Origin: Streptomyces bambusae
GTDB taxonomy: Bacteria; Actinomycetota; Actinomycetes; Streptomycetales; Streptomycetaceae
Direction of reading: 5' to 3'
NCBI RefSeq assembly: GCF_020532645.1
Contig: NZ_JAJAUZ010000038.1
Location: 1-64,000 of the forward strand
Length of the DNA: 64,000 nt
Shown here: positions 53,812 through 61,884 of the stretch, one piece after another
Layout: every line of letters starts with the position of its first letter
How positions within the stretch are numbered: the stretch's first letter is position 1
Position numbers and translations under genes: made by a program
The notes under the pieces: model-generated
Databases searched by the model: none
What the model was told of the DNA's origin: nothing
Seen by the model: only the letters and a program-made list of their open reading frames with translations

Positions 53812-54702
53812 TCAGGAGCGGGCCGGCCGGGTGCGTTCGGCCTCGTCGGCGGCCCCGCCGGCGCCGACCAGCCCGGTGGGCGCCCCGTCCAGCCGGCCCG
53901 CGAACCGCCGCATCTCGCGGCGGCCGCCGACGGCGATGACCGCGGGCAGGTAGCCGCGGACGCCCTGCATGCCGCGCAGCCACCACTGCGCGTACACGTG
54001 GGCGGAGCGGCGCTCGATGCCGGCGACGATGCGGTCGACGGCCGGGCCCAGCGGGTAGGTGCGGTTCGCGGGCCACGGCAGCCGCTGCCGCAGCTCGCGC
54101 ATGACGTCGTTCGCGTCGGCGCCGCGCACCATGTCGGTGTCGGTCCAGGACAGGTAGCCGACGCCGACCTTGACGCCCTGGTGGCCGACCTCGGCGCGCA
54201 GGCAGTGCGCGAAGGCCTCCACGCCGGACTTGGAAGCGCAGTACGCGGTCATCATCGGGGCCGGGGTGATCGCGGCGAGCGAGGCGATCTGGAGGAAGTA
54301 GCCGCGGCTCTCGGCGAGTACGGGAAGGAAGGCGCGGGCGGTGACGGCGCCGCCGATCAGGTTGACCTCGATGACCCGGCGCCAGGTGTCGGGGTCGGAG
54401 TCGGCGAACGGGCCGCCGCCGGCCACGCCCGCGTTGGCGACGACCACGTCCACCTTGCCGAAGCGCTGCTTGACCTCCTCGGCCACCCGCGCCATCGCCT
54501 CGTGGTCGGTGACGTCGGCGTGCCAGTGGTGGCTGTCGGTGTGCAGGCGCTCGGAGACCTCTTTGAGGGCCTCGGGCTCCAGGCCGACGAGGGCGATCTT
54601 CGCGCCGCGGGCGGACAGCTTGCGGGCCAGCAGCTCGCCGACCCCGCGGGCGGCGCCGGTGACGACGGCGACCTGGCCTTCCAGACTGTGGCGTGCGTTC
54701 AC
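53812..54702 (-). CDS. short-chain dehydrogenase/reductase (operon with monooxygenase)
   Basis: NAD(P)-dependent oxidoreductase, 296 aa. The cofactor loop is VVTGAARGVG, NAG appears in VVANAGVAGGG, and the active site Tyr-Lys is in MTAYCASKSGV. The C-terminal extension (after about residue 200, RTYPLGPAVDRIVAGIERR) is of the classical SDR type with about 50 extra residues. GTG 54702 has AGGAGGAG at 7 nt and overlaps the hydrolase stop by 4 bp. It is the last gene of the monooxygenase-hydrolase-SDR operon. Confidence 0.94.
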   Translation of the reverse strand: MNARHSLEGQVAVVTGAARGVGELLARKLSARGAKIALVGLEPEALKEVSERLHTDSHHWHADVTDHEAMARVAEEVKQRFGKVDVVVANAGVAGGGPFADSDPDTWRRVIEVNLIGGAVTARAFLPVLAESRGYFLQIASLAAITPAPMMTAYCASKSGVEAFAHCLRAEVGHQGVKVGVGYLSWTDTDMVRGADANDVMRELRQRLPWPANRTYPLGPAVDRIVAGIERRSAHVYAQWWLRGMQGVRGYLPAVIAVGGRREMRRFAGRLDGAPTGLVGAGGAADEAERTRPARS

Positions 54703-55661
54703 GGCGTCTCCTCCTGGGCGGGCACCTGCGCGGACGGCGTCCCGGAGCGCTCGGACGGGCCGGTCAGGTGGATGCGTACGAGTGCGGTGAGCTGGGCGGT
54801 GACGGCCTCCGGCGCCTCGACGGGGGTCATGTGCCCCATGCCGGTCAGCTCGGTCAGGCCGACGCAGTGCGGCAGGGCGGCGGCCAGCCGCCGGGCGTGC
54901 ACGACGGGCGTGAGCCGGTCCTCGGTGCCGCCGATCACGGCGGTGGGCACCCGCAGGGCGCGGACGCCCGCGTCCAGGTCCAGCGCGGCCAGCACCTGCG
55001 ACCAGGCGTGCCGCACCCCGGTCGGGCAGGCGTGCACGATCCGGGCGCAGGCCTCCACCTTGGCGGGGGCCGAGCCGGGGCCCATGGTGGCGTACTTGAG
55101 GACGGCCCGGGCCACCGGCGTGACCGGCCCGAGCGGGGCGCGGGCGCCGAGGACGGCCCGGGTGAGCCGGGTGCGCAGGCCGCCGGGGCGCAGCGGCAGC
55201 ACCCGCGCCTCCTCGGTCAGCCGGGAGCTGCCGGTGCTGCACAGCAGTGCGGCGGCGGCGTGCTCGGCGAACTCGGGGCGGCCGGCGGCGGCCATCAGGG
55301 TCATGCCGCCCATGGAGTGCCCGGCGAGCACGGCGCGTTCGCCGGGGGCGAGGACGGTGGTGAGCACGGCCACCAGGTCGTCGGCGAGGGCGGTGGTGCT
55401 GTGGGCGGCGGCCGCCGGGCTGCGGCCGTGGCCGCGCTGGTCGTAGGCGATGACCCGGTGGTCGGCTGAGAGGGCGCGGACCTGGGCCGCCCAGAAGGCG
55501 GTGGAGCAGGTCCAGCCGTGGGCGAGGACCACGGCCGGGGCGTCCGCGGGCCCGTGCTCCTCGACGTGCAGCCGGGCGCCGTCGGCGGAGACCGCCACAT
55601 GGGTGCGGCGGGGCTCGGGCGGCGCGTAGGGGCCGGTGGTCACGGCCGCGGCGCGGCTCAC
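54699..55661 (-). CDS. alpha/beta-fold hydrolase (operon with monooxygenase)
   Basis: Esterase- or lipase-like enzyme of 320 aa. The oxyanion motif is VVLAHGWTCST, the nucleophile elbow is LAGHSMGGM (Ser), the acid is in GTEDRLTP, and the His is in GMGHMTPVEAP. GTG 55661 overlaps the monooxygenase stop (GTGA); GTG 55640 is an alternative start. It is coupled to the SDR by another 4-bp overlap. With a Baeyer-Villiger-type partner, it may cleave the ester or lactone formed. Confidence 0.93.
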   Translation of the reverse strand: MSRAAAVTTGPYAPPEPRRTHVAVSADGARLHVEEHGPADAPAVVLAHGWTCSTAFWAAQVRALSADHRVIAYDQRGHGRSPAAAAHSTTALADDLVAVLTTVLAPGERAVLAGHSMGGMTLMAAAGRPEFAEHAAAALLCSTGSSRLTEEARVLPLRPGGLRTRLTRAVLGARAPLGPVTPVARAVLKYATMGPGSAPAKVEACARIVHACPTGVRHAWSQVLAALDLDAGVRALRVPTAVIGGTEDRLTPVVHARRLAAALPHCVGLTELTGMGHMTPVEAPEAVTAQLTALVRIHLTGPSERSGTPSAQVPAQEETP

Positions 55662-57280
55662 GCGGCGCCCTCCGCGGCGGGCTCCGGTACGGCTCCGGGC
55701 TCCGGTACGGCTCCGGGTTCCGTTGCGGTTCCGGTCCCGGCGGCGGCCACGGGCTGCGGCGCTGCGGCGGGTACTGCGGCCACGGCGGTGCGGACCCGGT
55801 CGCGGTGCCGGATGACCTCGTACTCGGTGAGGTCGACGGTGCGGGTCTCGCGCCGGAACTCGCCGGTGGTGCCGGGCCACAGCGTGGTGTTGCGGCCGTT
55901 CGCGTCGAGGTACCAGCTGGCGCAGCCGCCGCTGCTCCACACGGTGCGGCTCATCCGGTCCTGGACCCGCCGGTTCCAGGTGTTCACGGCGGACGGGCGG
56001 GCCGCGAGCGCCGCCCGGCCCCCCAGGCTGCTGCTCTGGAGGAGGGCCAGCTGGCGGAGGTAGTCGGCCATGTAGTTCAGCTGGGACTCGATCATCAGGA
56101 TCATCGAGCTGTTCCCGAGGCCGGTGTTGGGGCCGATGATCGTCATCCAGTTGGGGAAGCCGGCGGCGGTGGCGCCGCGCAGCGCCTGCATGCCGTCCTT
56201 CCAGGTCCCGGCGAGGCTCTGGCCGTCGGCGCCGATCACCCGGTCGGCGATCGGCAGGTCGGTGACGTGGAAGCCGGTGCCGAAGATGATCGCGTCGACC
56301 TCGGTCTCGGTGCCGTCGGCCGCGACCAGGGTGTTCCCGCGGACCTCGGTGAGGCCGGAGGCGACGAGGTCGACGTCGGGGCGGGCCAGCGCCGGGTAGT
56401 ACTCGTTGGACAGCAGGATCCGCTTGCAGCCGATCCGGTAGTCGGGGGTCAGCTTGGCGCGGAGCGCGGGGTCCTTGATGGCGCGGGCCATGTGGGACTT
56501 GGCCAGCGACTCGATCAGCCCGAGCTGTCCGGGCCGCTTGGTGAAGGCGCTGACCTGGAGTTCCCGCAGACCCCACAGGAGGCCGCGGCGGGCGGCCTGG
56601 GTGGCGGGGAGCTGCCGGTGCAGCCAGCGCTCGATGCCGGAGATGGCCCGGTCGGTGCGGGGCAGCACCCACGGCGGGGTCCGCTGGAAGAGCGTCAGGC
56701 GGGCGGTCTCGCCGGCGATGGCGGGCACGATCTGGATGGCGGAGGCGCCGGTGCCGACCATCGCGACCCGCTTGCCGCGCAGGTCGTAGTCGTGGTCCCA
56801 GCGGGCCGAGTGGAAGACCTTGCCGGGGAAGTCGGCGAGGCCCGGGATGTCGGGCATCTTGGGGTCGGAGAGCGGCCCGGTGGCGGAGACGACCACGTCG
56901 GCGCGGAGGGTGCCGGTGCTGGTCTCGATCTCCCAGTACAGCTCCTCGGCGTTCCAGCGCATCAGCCGGACCTCGGTGTTCAGCCGGAGGTGGCGGCGCA
57001 GCCCGAAGGTGTCGGCGACCTGCTCCAGGTACGCGCGGATGTGCCGCTGCCCGGAGAAGGTGCGCGGCCAGTCGGGGTTGGGTGCGAAGGAGAACGAGTA
57101 CAGGTGCGAGGGCACGTCGCAGGCGCAGCCCGGGTAGCTGTTGTCCCGCCACGTCCCGCCGACGGAGTCGGCCCGCTCCAGCACCACGAAGTCGGTGATC
57201 CCCTCCCTCCGCAGCCGCACCGCAGCCCCGAGCCCTCCGAACCCGGACCCGACCACCGCCACCCGCACGTGCTCGTCCAT
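55658..57280 (-). CDS. flavin-containing / Baeyer-Villiger-type monooxygenase
   Basis: FAD- and NADPH-dependent monooxygenase, 540 aa. The FAD loop is VVGSGFGGLGAAVRL (about residues 9-23), followed by ERADSVGGTWRDNSYPGCACD. The fingerprint FPGKVFHSARWDHD fits the BVMO pattern FxGxxxHxxxW(P/D). The NADP loop is MVGTGASAIQ, and ATGxxP-type SATGPLSDP is present. The C-terminal 40 residues are a low-complexity PEPGAV repeat. ATG 57280 gives the loop at the N-terminus. It heads an operon with hydrolase and SDR genes and is divergent from a MerR gene across 508 bp of repeats. The substrate is unknown. Confidence 0.94.
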   Translation of the reverse strand: MDEHVRVAVVGSGFGGLGAAVRLRREGITDFVVLERADSVGGTWRDNSYPGCACDVPSHLYSFSFAPNPDWPRTFSGQRHIRAYLEQVADTFGLRRHLRLNTEVRLMRWNAEELYWEIETSTGTLRADVVVSATGPLSDPKMPDIPGLADFPGKVFHSARWDHDYDLRGKRVAMVGTGASAIQIVPAIAGETARLTLFQRTPPWVLPRTDRAISGIERWLHRQLPATQAARRGLLWGLRELQVSAFTKRPGQLGLIESLAKSHMARAIKDPALRAKLTPDYRIGCKRILLSNEYYPALARPDVDLVASGLTEVRGNTLVAADGTETEVDAIIFGTGFHVTDLPIADRVIGADGQSLAGTWKDGMQALRGATAAGFPNWMTIIGPNTGLGNSSMILMIESQLNYMADYLRQLALLQSSSLGGRAALAARPSAVNTWNRRVQDRMSRTVWSSGGCASWYLDANGRNTTLWPGTTGEFRRETRTVDLTEYEVIRHRDRVRTAVAAVPAAAPQPVAAAGTGTATEPGAVPEPGAVPEPAAEGAA

Positions 57281-57431
57281 TGCCGCCACCCTCCCACGAC
57301 CCTGCCAGCAATCACTGGCACGATCGGGAGCGTAGAACAGCTCGGCACCCGTGACCAGATCCCCCGCCCAGAAAGTTACCGCCGGTACAACATCCGCCCC
57401 GGCAGGCACCACCCAGCCCGGGCCCACGCCT

Positions 57432-57748
57432 CCAGCCCCACCACCGCTTGATGCCCGCGGTCCAGGACGGAGCCCCGAATTCCATCCCCACCGCACCCCC
57501 AGCCCGTCCGGCGCTTGAGGACCACGGTCCAGGACGGAGCCCAACATCCAGCCCGTCCGGCGCTTGAGGACCGCGGTCCGGGGCGGAGCCCAACATCCAG
57601 CCTGTCCGGCGCTTGAGGACCGGGGTCCGGGGCGGAGCCCCGAATTCCAGCCCCGCCGGCGTTTGAGGCGCGGGGTCCGGGGCGGAGCCCCGATCTCTGA
57701 GCCCCGCCGGCGATTGAGGCGCGGGGCCCGAGGGGGGCGGAGCCCCGG
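57432..57748. repeat. tandem array of GC-rich ~49-51-bp units
   Basis: Six units, the first degenerate, start near 57432, 57499, 57548, 57597, 57647 and 57698. Each reads CCAGCCCGTCCGGCGCTTGA, then GGACCGCGGTCCGGGGCGGA, then GCCC(CGAATT or AACAT). Each can fold internally (GGTCCG/CGGACC type and GGGGCGGAGCCCC). The array fills most of the 508-bp gap between the divergent monooxygenase and merR genes. The rest of the gap (57281-57431 and 57749-57788) should hold their promoters, but I see no clear boxes. Confidence 0.9.
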
Positions 57749-57788
57749 ACCTACGCCGAACCCCGGCCCACAACATAGGCTGACCGCC

Positions 57789-58505
57789 GTGGAGGACACG
57801 CACCCGACAACCCGCCCGGTACACGAGTACCGCCTGGAGGACCTGGCCAAAGCCGCCGGCCTCCCCACCCGCACCGTCCGCTTCTACCGCGAGCGCAAAC
57901 TCCTCCCCCCGCCCCGCCGAGAGGGCCGCATCGCCTGGTACGACGACCACCACCTGGCCCGCCTCCGCACCATCGCCGCCCTCCTGGACCGCGGTCACAC
58001 CCTCGGCGGCATCGCCGAACTGACCGCCGCGTTCGAGAACGGCCGCGACGTGGGCCAGCTCAGCGAACTCCTCGGCCTCGGCGAAGGCACCGGCACCGCC
58101 CTGGCCTGGACCGAGGAGACCCCCGTCCGCCTCACCCCCGAGGCCCTCGCCGACTACTTCGAGGGCGAGGTCACCCCGGAGAACCTGGCCGCCTCACTGG
58201 ACCTCGGCTACCTCGCGGTCGACGGCGACGAGATCGTCCACGTCAGCCGCCGCCTCCTGGACGTCTCCTCCGCCCTGGTCCGCGAGGGCGTGCCGCTGGC
58301 CGCGGTCCTGGAGGCCGGCCGCCGCGTCCGCGAGCACGCGGACGCGATGGCGGACCTGTTCACGGAGCTGATCGCCGGCAGCCTCCCCGACGGCGCCGAG
58401 GACCTCCCGAAGGCCATGGACCGGCTCCGCCCGCTCGCCAAGAGCGTCGTCGAGGCCGAGCTGTCCATGGCGATGGACCGCCGGCTGCGCGCTCAGGGCC
58501 CGTAG
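57789..58505 (+). CDS. MerR-family regulator
   Basis: Transcription regulator of 238 aa. The MerR HTH is EYRLEDLAKAAGLPTRTVRF, with YRERKLLPPPRREGRIAWYD as wing and DDHHLARLRTIAALLDRGHTL after it. The C-terminal domain is long, helical and without clustered Cys, so a small-molecule ligand rather than a metal is likely. GTG 57789 is the natural start. It is divergent from the monooxygenase operon and may control it. Its end overlaps the exonuclease III gene by 13 bp, tail to tail. Confidence 0.93.
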   Translation: MEDTHPTTRPVHEYRLEDLAKAAGLPTRTVRFYRERKLLPPPRREGRIAWYDDHHLARLRTIAALLDRGHTLGGIAELTAAFENGRDVGQLSELLGLGEGTGTALAWTEETPVRLTPEALADYFEGEVTPENLAASLDLGYLAVDGDEIVHVSRRLLDVSSALVREGVPLAAVLEAGRRVREHADAMADLFTELIAGSLPDGAEDLPKAMDRLRPLAKSVVEAELSMAMDRRLRAQGP

Positions 58506-59296
58506 ACGACCGTCACCGGCGCGTGGTCGGACCACCGCTCCGGGTGCGTCTCGGCCCGCTCCACCACGGCCTTCACGGCCCGCGCGGCCAGCCCCGGCGT
58601 GGCCACGTGCAGGTCGATGCGCCAGCCGGCGTCGTTGTCGAAGGCCCGGCCCCGGTACGACCACCAGGAGTACGGCCCCTCGGCCTCCGGGTTGAGCGAG
58701 CGCACCACGTCCACGTAGCCCGCGCCGGCCTCGTCGTAGACCTGGCCGAGCCACTCCCGCTCCTCGGGCAGGAAGCCGGCGTTCTTCCGGTTGGTCTTCC
58801 AGTTCTTGAGGTCCGCCTCGCGGTGGCAGATGTTCCAGTCGCCGACGACCAGCACCTCGCGCCCGTCGGCGGCGGCCCGCGCCCGCAGCGCGGTCAGGTA
58901 CTCCAGGAACTCCGCCATGAAGCGGTACTTCTCGTCCTGCTTCTCGGTGCCCGCCTCACCGGACGGCAGGTACAGGCTGGCCACCGTCACGCCCGGCAGG
59001 TCCACCTCCAGGTACCGCCCGGACGTGTCGAACTCCTCACTGCCGAATCCCACCTGTACCCGCTCCGGGGCCCGCCGCGTGTACACCGCCACACCGGCCC
59101 GGCCCTTCGCCGCCGCCGGGGCGAACACCGTGTGCCAGCCCTCCGGCGCCCGGACCTCCTCGGGGATCTGCGCCTCCTCGGCCCGGACTTCCTGCAGGCA
59201 GACCACGTCCGACTCGGTCCCGGCCAGCCAGGGCACGAAGCCCTTCTTGGCGGCGGCACGGATCCCATTCACGTTCACGGAGGTCACACTGAGCAT
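58493..59296 (-). CDS. xth: exodeoxyribonuclease III (AP endonuclease)
   Basis: Base-excision-repair nuclease that cuts at abasic sites, 267 aa. Motifs in order: VNVNGIRAAAKKGF, CLQEVRAEEAQIP (metal Glu), the Tyr region SLYLPSG, GDWNICHREADLKNWK (catalytic Asp/Asn) and the C-terminal SDHAPVTV (catalytic Asp-His). ATG 59296 matches the family start; longer reading adds a non-family extension. Divergent from the GNAT gene with 46 bp between. Confidence 0.95.
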   Translation of the reverse strand: MLSVTSVNVNGIRAAAKKGFVPWLAGTESDVVCLQEVRAEEAQIPEEVRAPEGWHTVFAPAAAKGRAGVAVYTRRAPERVQVGFGSEEFDTSGRYLEVDLPGVTVASLYLPSGEAGTEKQDEKYRFMAEFLEYLTALRARAAADGREVLVVGDWNICHREADLKNWKTNRKNAGFLPEEREWLGQVYDEAGAGYVDVVRSLNPEAEGPYSWWSYRGRAFDNDAGWRIDLHVATPGLAARAVKAVVERAETHPERWSDHAPVTVVYGP

Positions 59297-59342
59297 CCCG
59301 GCACCATACCTCCGCGAAATCCCCGTTCCGTACGATGACCAC

Positions 59343-59834
59343 ATGCCGAACGGGATCCAGCTCCGCGCCACCACGTACGACCACCCTGACGCGGTCAAGC
59401 TCAACGACCAGGTGCAGCTCGAATACCGGGAGCGCTACCAGGGCGAGGGTGACGCCACCCCCCTCGACCCCGCGATGTTCGTCCCGCCGCAGGGCCTCTA
59501 CCTGCTCGCGTACGAGCCCGACGGCACCCCCGTGGCCAGCGGCGCCTGGCGGTCCCAGGACGAGAACGACGAGGGCTACTCGGACGGCGACGCCGAGATC
59601 AAGCGCATGTACGTGGTCCCCGAGGCCCGCGGCAAGGGCCTGGCCCGCCGCATCCTCGCCGAGCTGGAGGCCGACGCCCGGGCGGCGGGCCGCACCCGGA
59701 TGGCCCTGGAGACGGGCGACCAGCAGCCCGAGGCGATAGCCCTGTACCTGTCGAGCGGCTACGACTACTGCCCCAAGTTCGGCCTGTACCGCGGCTACGA
59801 CAGCAGCCGCTGCATGGCCAAGCCCCTGGCCTGA
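59343..59834 (+). CDS. GNAT-family N-acetyltransferase
   Basis: Acetyl-CoA-dependent acetyltransferase of 163 aa. Motif A is EIKRMYVVPEARGKGLARRILAEL (R-x-x-G-x-A/G signature at RGKGLA), and motif B is TGDQQPEAIALYLSSGYDY. The acceptor cannot be predicted. ATG 59343 is used; an ATG 8 bp upstream is in another frame. Confidence 0.93.
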   Translation: MPNGIQLRATTYDHPDAVKLNDQVQLEYRERYQGEGDATPLDPAMFVPPQGLYLLAYEPDGTPVASGAWRSQDENDEGYSDGDAEIKRMYVVPEARGKGLARRILAELEADARAAGRTRMALETGDQQPEAIALYLSSGYDYCPKFGLYRGYDSSRCMAKPLA

Positions 59835-59890
59835 CCCGCCTCCCCGGCCTGCCCCGTGCCGCGGGGCAGGCCGGAGTCCGACGGCCGGCC

Positions 59891-61222
59891 CTACAGCCAG
59901 ACCGGCTCGTCCGTCCCCCACCGGGACGGCCCCCGGGACCAGTCGGCGGGCCCGCCGGCCACCGGCGTCCGGGCGTACTGCAGCCGGCCGTATGCGGAGT
60001 CCCGCTCGGCGAGCCAGTCCTGCGGGTCGTACGCCGCGTCCGCGGGCCCGGCCGGGACGATCTCCCGGGTCAGCCAGGACGCCGTACCGGCCAGCGAGTA
60101 CTGCAGCGCCCGCCCGCCGCCCGCCGCGAGGGCGCGCAGCACCCCGGCCGCGACCAGATAGCCGGTGCCGTGGTCGAGGGCCTGCGCGGGCAGCACGCCC
60201 GGCGCCCCGTCCGGCCCGGCCTCCAGGGCGGCGATCCCGTACCCGGCCTGCACCAGCGAGTCGAAGCCCCGGCGGTCCGCCCACGGCCCCTCCCAGCCCC
60301 AGGCGCACAGCTGCGCCACGACCAGGCCGGGCCGGCGGGCCAGCAGCTGCTGCGCGCCGAGCCCGTACCGGTCCAGGGTGCCGGGCCGGTAGCCGGAGAC
60401 CACCACGTCCGCCTCGGCCAGCAGCGACTCGAACACCGCCCGGTCTTCCGACCGGGCCAGGTCCAGGCGGGTGGTGCGCTTCCCGAAGCCGGTGTCCGCG
60501 TGCGCGTCGTCATCCTCCGGCAGCCCCGGCGGGTCCACCCGCAGGACGTCCGCGCCGAGCAGTCCCAGCGTGCGGGTGGCCACCGGACCGGCGATCACCC
60601 GGGTGAGGTCGAGGACCCGTACGCCGGAGGCGGGCAGCTCCCCCGGCCCCAGCGGACGGCCCCGGCTGCCGTCGGCCCGCGCCCGGACCAGCGGCTGCGG
60701 CGCCCCCAGTCCGGCGGCCATCGCCACGGCCAGCCCGCCGGCCGCGTACACCTGCTCCTGCACCTCGGCCGCCTTCCGGCCGGCGAGCAGCGTGCGCAGT
60801 GCCTCGGGGGTCTCCTCCGGCAGGCCGAGCGCGGCCGTCAGGGCGGCCCGGTGGTGCGGGTAGTTGGCGTGGGTGCGCAGCCATCCGTCGGCGGTCCGCC
60901 AGAAGCCGGACAGCGGGGCGAAGCTCACCGGGGCCCGGCCGTCGACCCTCAGGTGCCGCTCGCTGACGAACGCGGTGGCCACCGCCCCCTCGTCCACGGT
61001 CAGCCGCTCCGCCGGCCGCCCGCCCCGGGCCTCGGCCAGTTCGGCCGCGGCCAGCGAGCACACCCCCACCGTCGCCCGCGCCAGCTCCCGTACGGGCAGC
61101 CGCCCGCCGCCGAGCGCGCTGCCGCCCCGGTACGTCACCCGACCGGCCCGCGCGAGATCCCCGCCGAGCGCCGCCCAGGCATGCGCGGTAGCGCCGTCCA
61201 CCTGCTCGTTCTCCATGGTCAT
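59891..61222 (-). CDS. CaiB/BaiF-type CoA-transferase-like protein, rearranged architecture
   Basis: Protein of 443 aa of the family III CoA-transferase fold. The sequence that normally opens such proteins (GVRVLDLTRVIAGPVATRTL, then LLGADVLRVDPPG and GKRTTRLDLARSEDRAVF) starts only near residue 203. The first 200 residues resemble the usual later part (a GFWRTADGWLRTHANYPHHR segment). The order of halves is thus swapped or one half is a degenerate duplicate. I could not identify the catalytic Asp with certainty. It lies alone on its strand between the GNAT and tautomerase genes. The activity is uncertain. Confidence 0.82.
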   Translation of the reverse strand: MTMENEQVDGATAHAWAALGGDLARAGRVTYRGGSALGGGRLPVRELARATVGVCSLAAAELAEARGGRPAERLTVDEGAVATAFVSERHLRVDGRAPVSFAPLSGFWRTADGWLRTHANYPHHRAALTAALGLPEETPEALRTLLAGRKAAEVQEQVYAAGGLAVAMAAGLGAPQPLVRARADGSRGRPLGPGELPASGVRVLDLTRVIAGPVATRTLGLLGADVLRVDPPGLPEDDDAHADTGFGKRTTRLDLARSEDRAVFESLLAEADVVVSGYRPGTLDRYGLGAQQLLARRPGLVVAQLCAWGWEGPWADRRGFDSLVQAGYGIAALEAGPDGAPGVLPAQALDHGTGYLVAAGVLRALAAGGGRALQYSLAGTASWLTREIVPAGPADAAYDPQDWLAERDSAYGRLQYARTPVAGGPADWSRGPSRWGTDEPVWL

Positions 61223-61296
61223 GGTTCATTCTGCGCAGCCGACCGGGTCCGGACGCAGTGCGGTTCGTCACGCCCGGCCGGGCCGGCGGCCTCCCC

Positions 61297-61497
61297 TCAG
61301 CCCTCCCTCCGGTACGCGTCCACCGGCAGCCCGCCGATCCCCCAGTCCTCCAGGGCCACTTCGTCGATGACCACGAACGTGGTCGCCGGGCTCTTGCCGA
61401 GGACCTTCCCCAGCAGGTCCGTGATCCCGGCGATGACCTGCGCCTTCTGCTCGGCCGTGGCGCCCTCCCGGGTGATCCTCACGTTGACGTACGGCAC
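61297..61497 (-). CDS. 4-oxalocrotonate tautomerase-family protein
   Basis: Small tautomerase of 66 aa. After removal of the start Met, Pro is N-terminal (MPYVNVRITREG), as needed for the catalytic base. The second conserved stretch VVIDEVALEDWGIGG is typical of the 4-OT/YwhB group. GTG 61497 fixes the Pro in position 2. It lies 3 bp behind the SnoaL-like gene, at the end of the LysR-divergent operon. The substrate is unknown. Confidence 0.92.
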   Translation of the reverse strand: MPYVNVRITREGATAEQKAQVIAGITDLLGKVLGKSPATTFVVIDEVALEDWGIGGLPVDAYRREG

Positions 61498-61500
61498 GGC

Positions 61501-61884
61501 TCAGCCCTCCGTCTCGAAGTGGAAGACCTTGGCGATGACCTGCCAGCGGCCGTCCACCAGCAGCAGGGTCAGGAAGTCGGTGTAGTGGCGGGGCCCCATC
61601 GCGCACTCCACCCGGGCCAGCGCGGTCACGGGGCCCGCGAACTCGACCGAGACGATCCGGTCCCGGCGGACCTCCTGCCGGGCGGCCGGGGGCTCCCGGC
61701 GGGCGACCACCGGGAAGTACTCCGGCATGGACAGCCTCAGCAGCTCCCCCTCGGTCGCGGTGGCGTAGACGGCCTCCGGGTGGAACACCCGCCCCAGCAC
61801 CCCGGTGTCCCCGTGGTACAGCCCGTCGAAGTACCGCCCGAGCACCTCCCGCACCGCGGCGTCGGCGGCCGGCGGCCCGCTCAC
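61501..61884 (-). CDS. SnoaL/NTF2-like protein
   Basis: Protein of 127 aa with the cone-shaped NTF2-like fold: VREVLGRYFDGLYHGDTGVL is the N-terminal helix, FHPEAVYA follows, and the end HYTDFLTLLLVDGRWQVIAK is a pair of beta strands typical of the Lumazine_bd_2/SnoaL-like group. GTG 61884 overlaps the SDR stop by 4 bp. It works with the SDR and tautomerase of the same operon, perhaps on one small ketone or enol substrate; that is inferred. Confidence 0.9.
   Translation of the reverse strand: MSGPPAADAAVREVLGRYFDGLYHGDTGVLGRVFHPEAVYATATEGELLRLSMPEYFPVVARREPPAARQEVRRDRIVSVEFAGPVTALARVECAMGPRHYTDFLTLLLVDGRWQVIAKVFHFETEG

Noticed and set aside
46977..53939. A very long open frame (over 2300 codons) on the + strand.
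   Set aside because: It is opposite to the MMPL and tetR genes and out of frame with the tricorn gene; composition is His/Arg/Gly-rich with no motifs, as expected from high-GC shadow frames.
57432..57748. Regular ~50-bp units resembling a CRISPR array.
   Set aside because: The units are repeats throughout with no unique spacers, and no cas genes are present.
59335..59739. Alternative start for the GNAT gene at ATG 59335.
   Set aside because: It is in another frame and gives a Thr/Pro/Arg-rich product without the acetyltransferase motifs.
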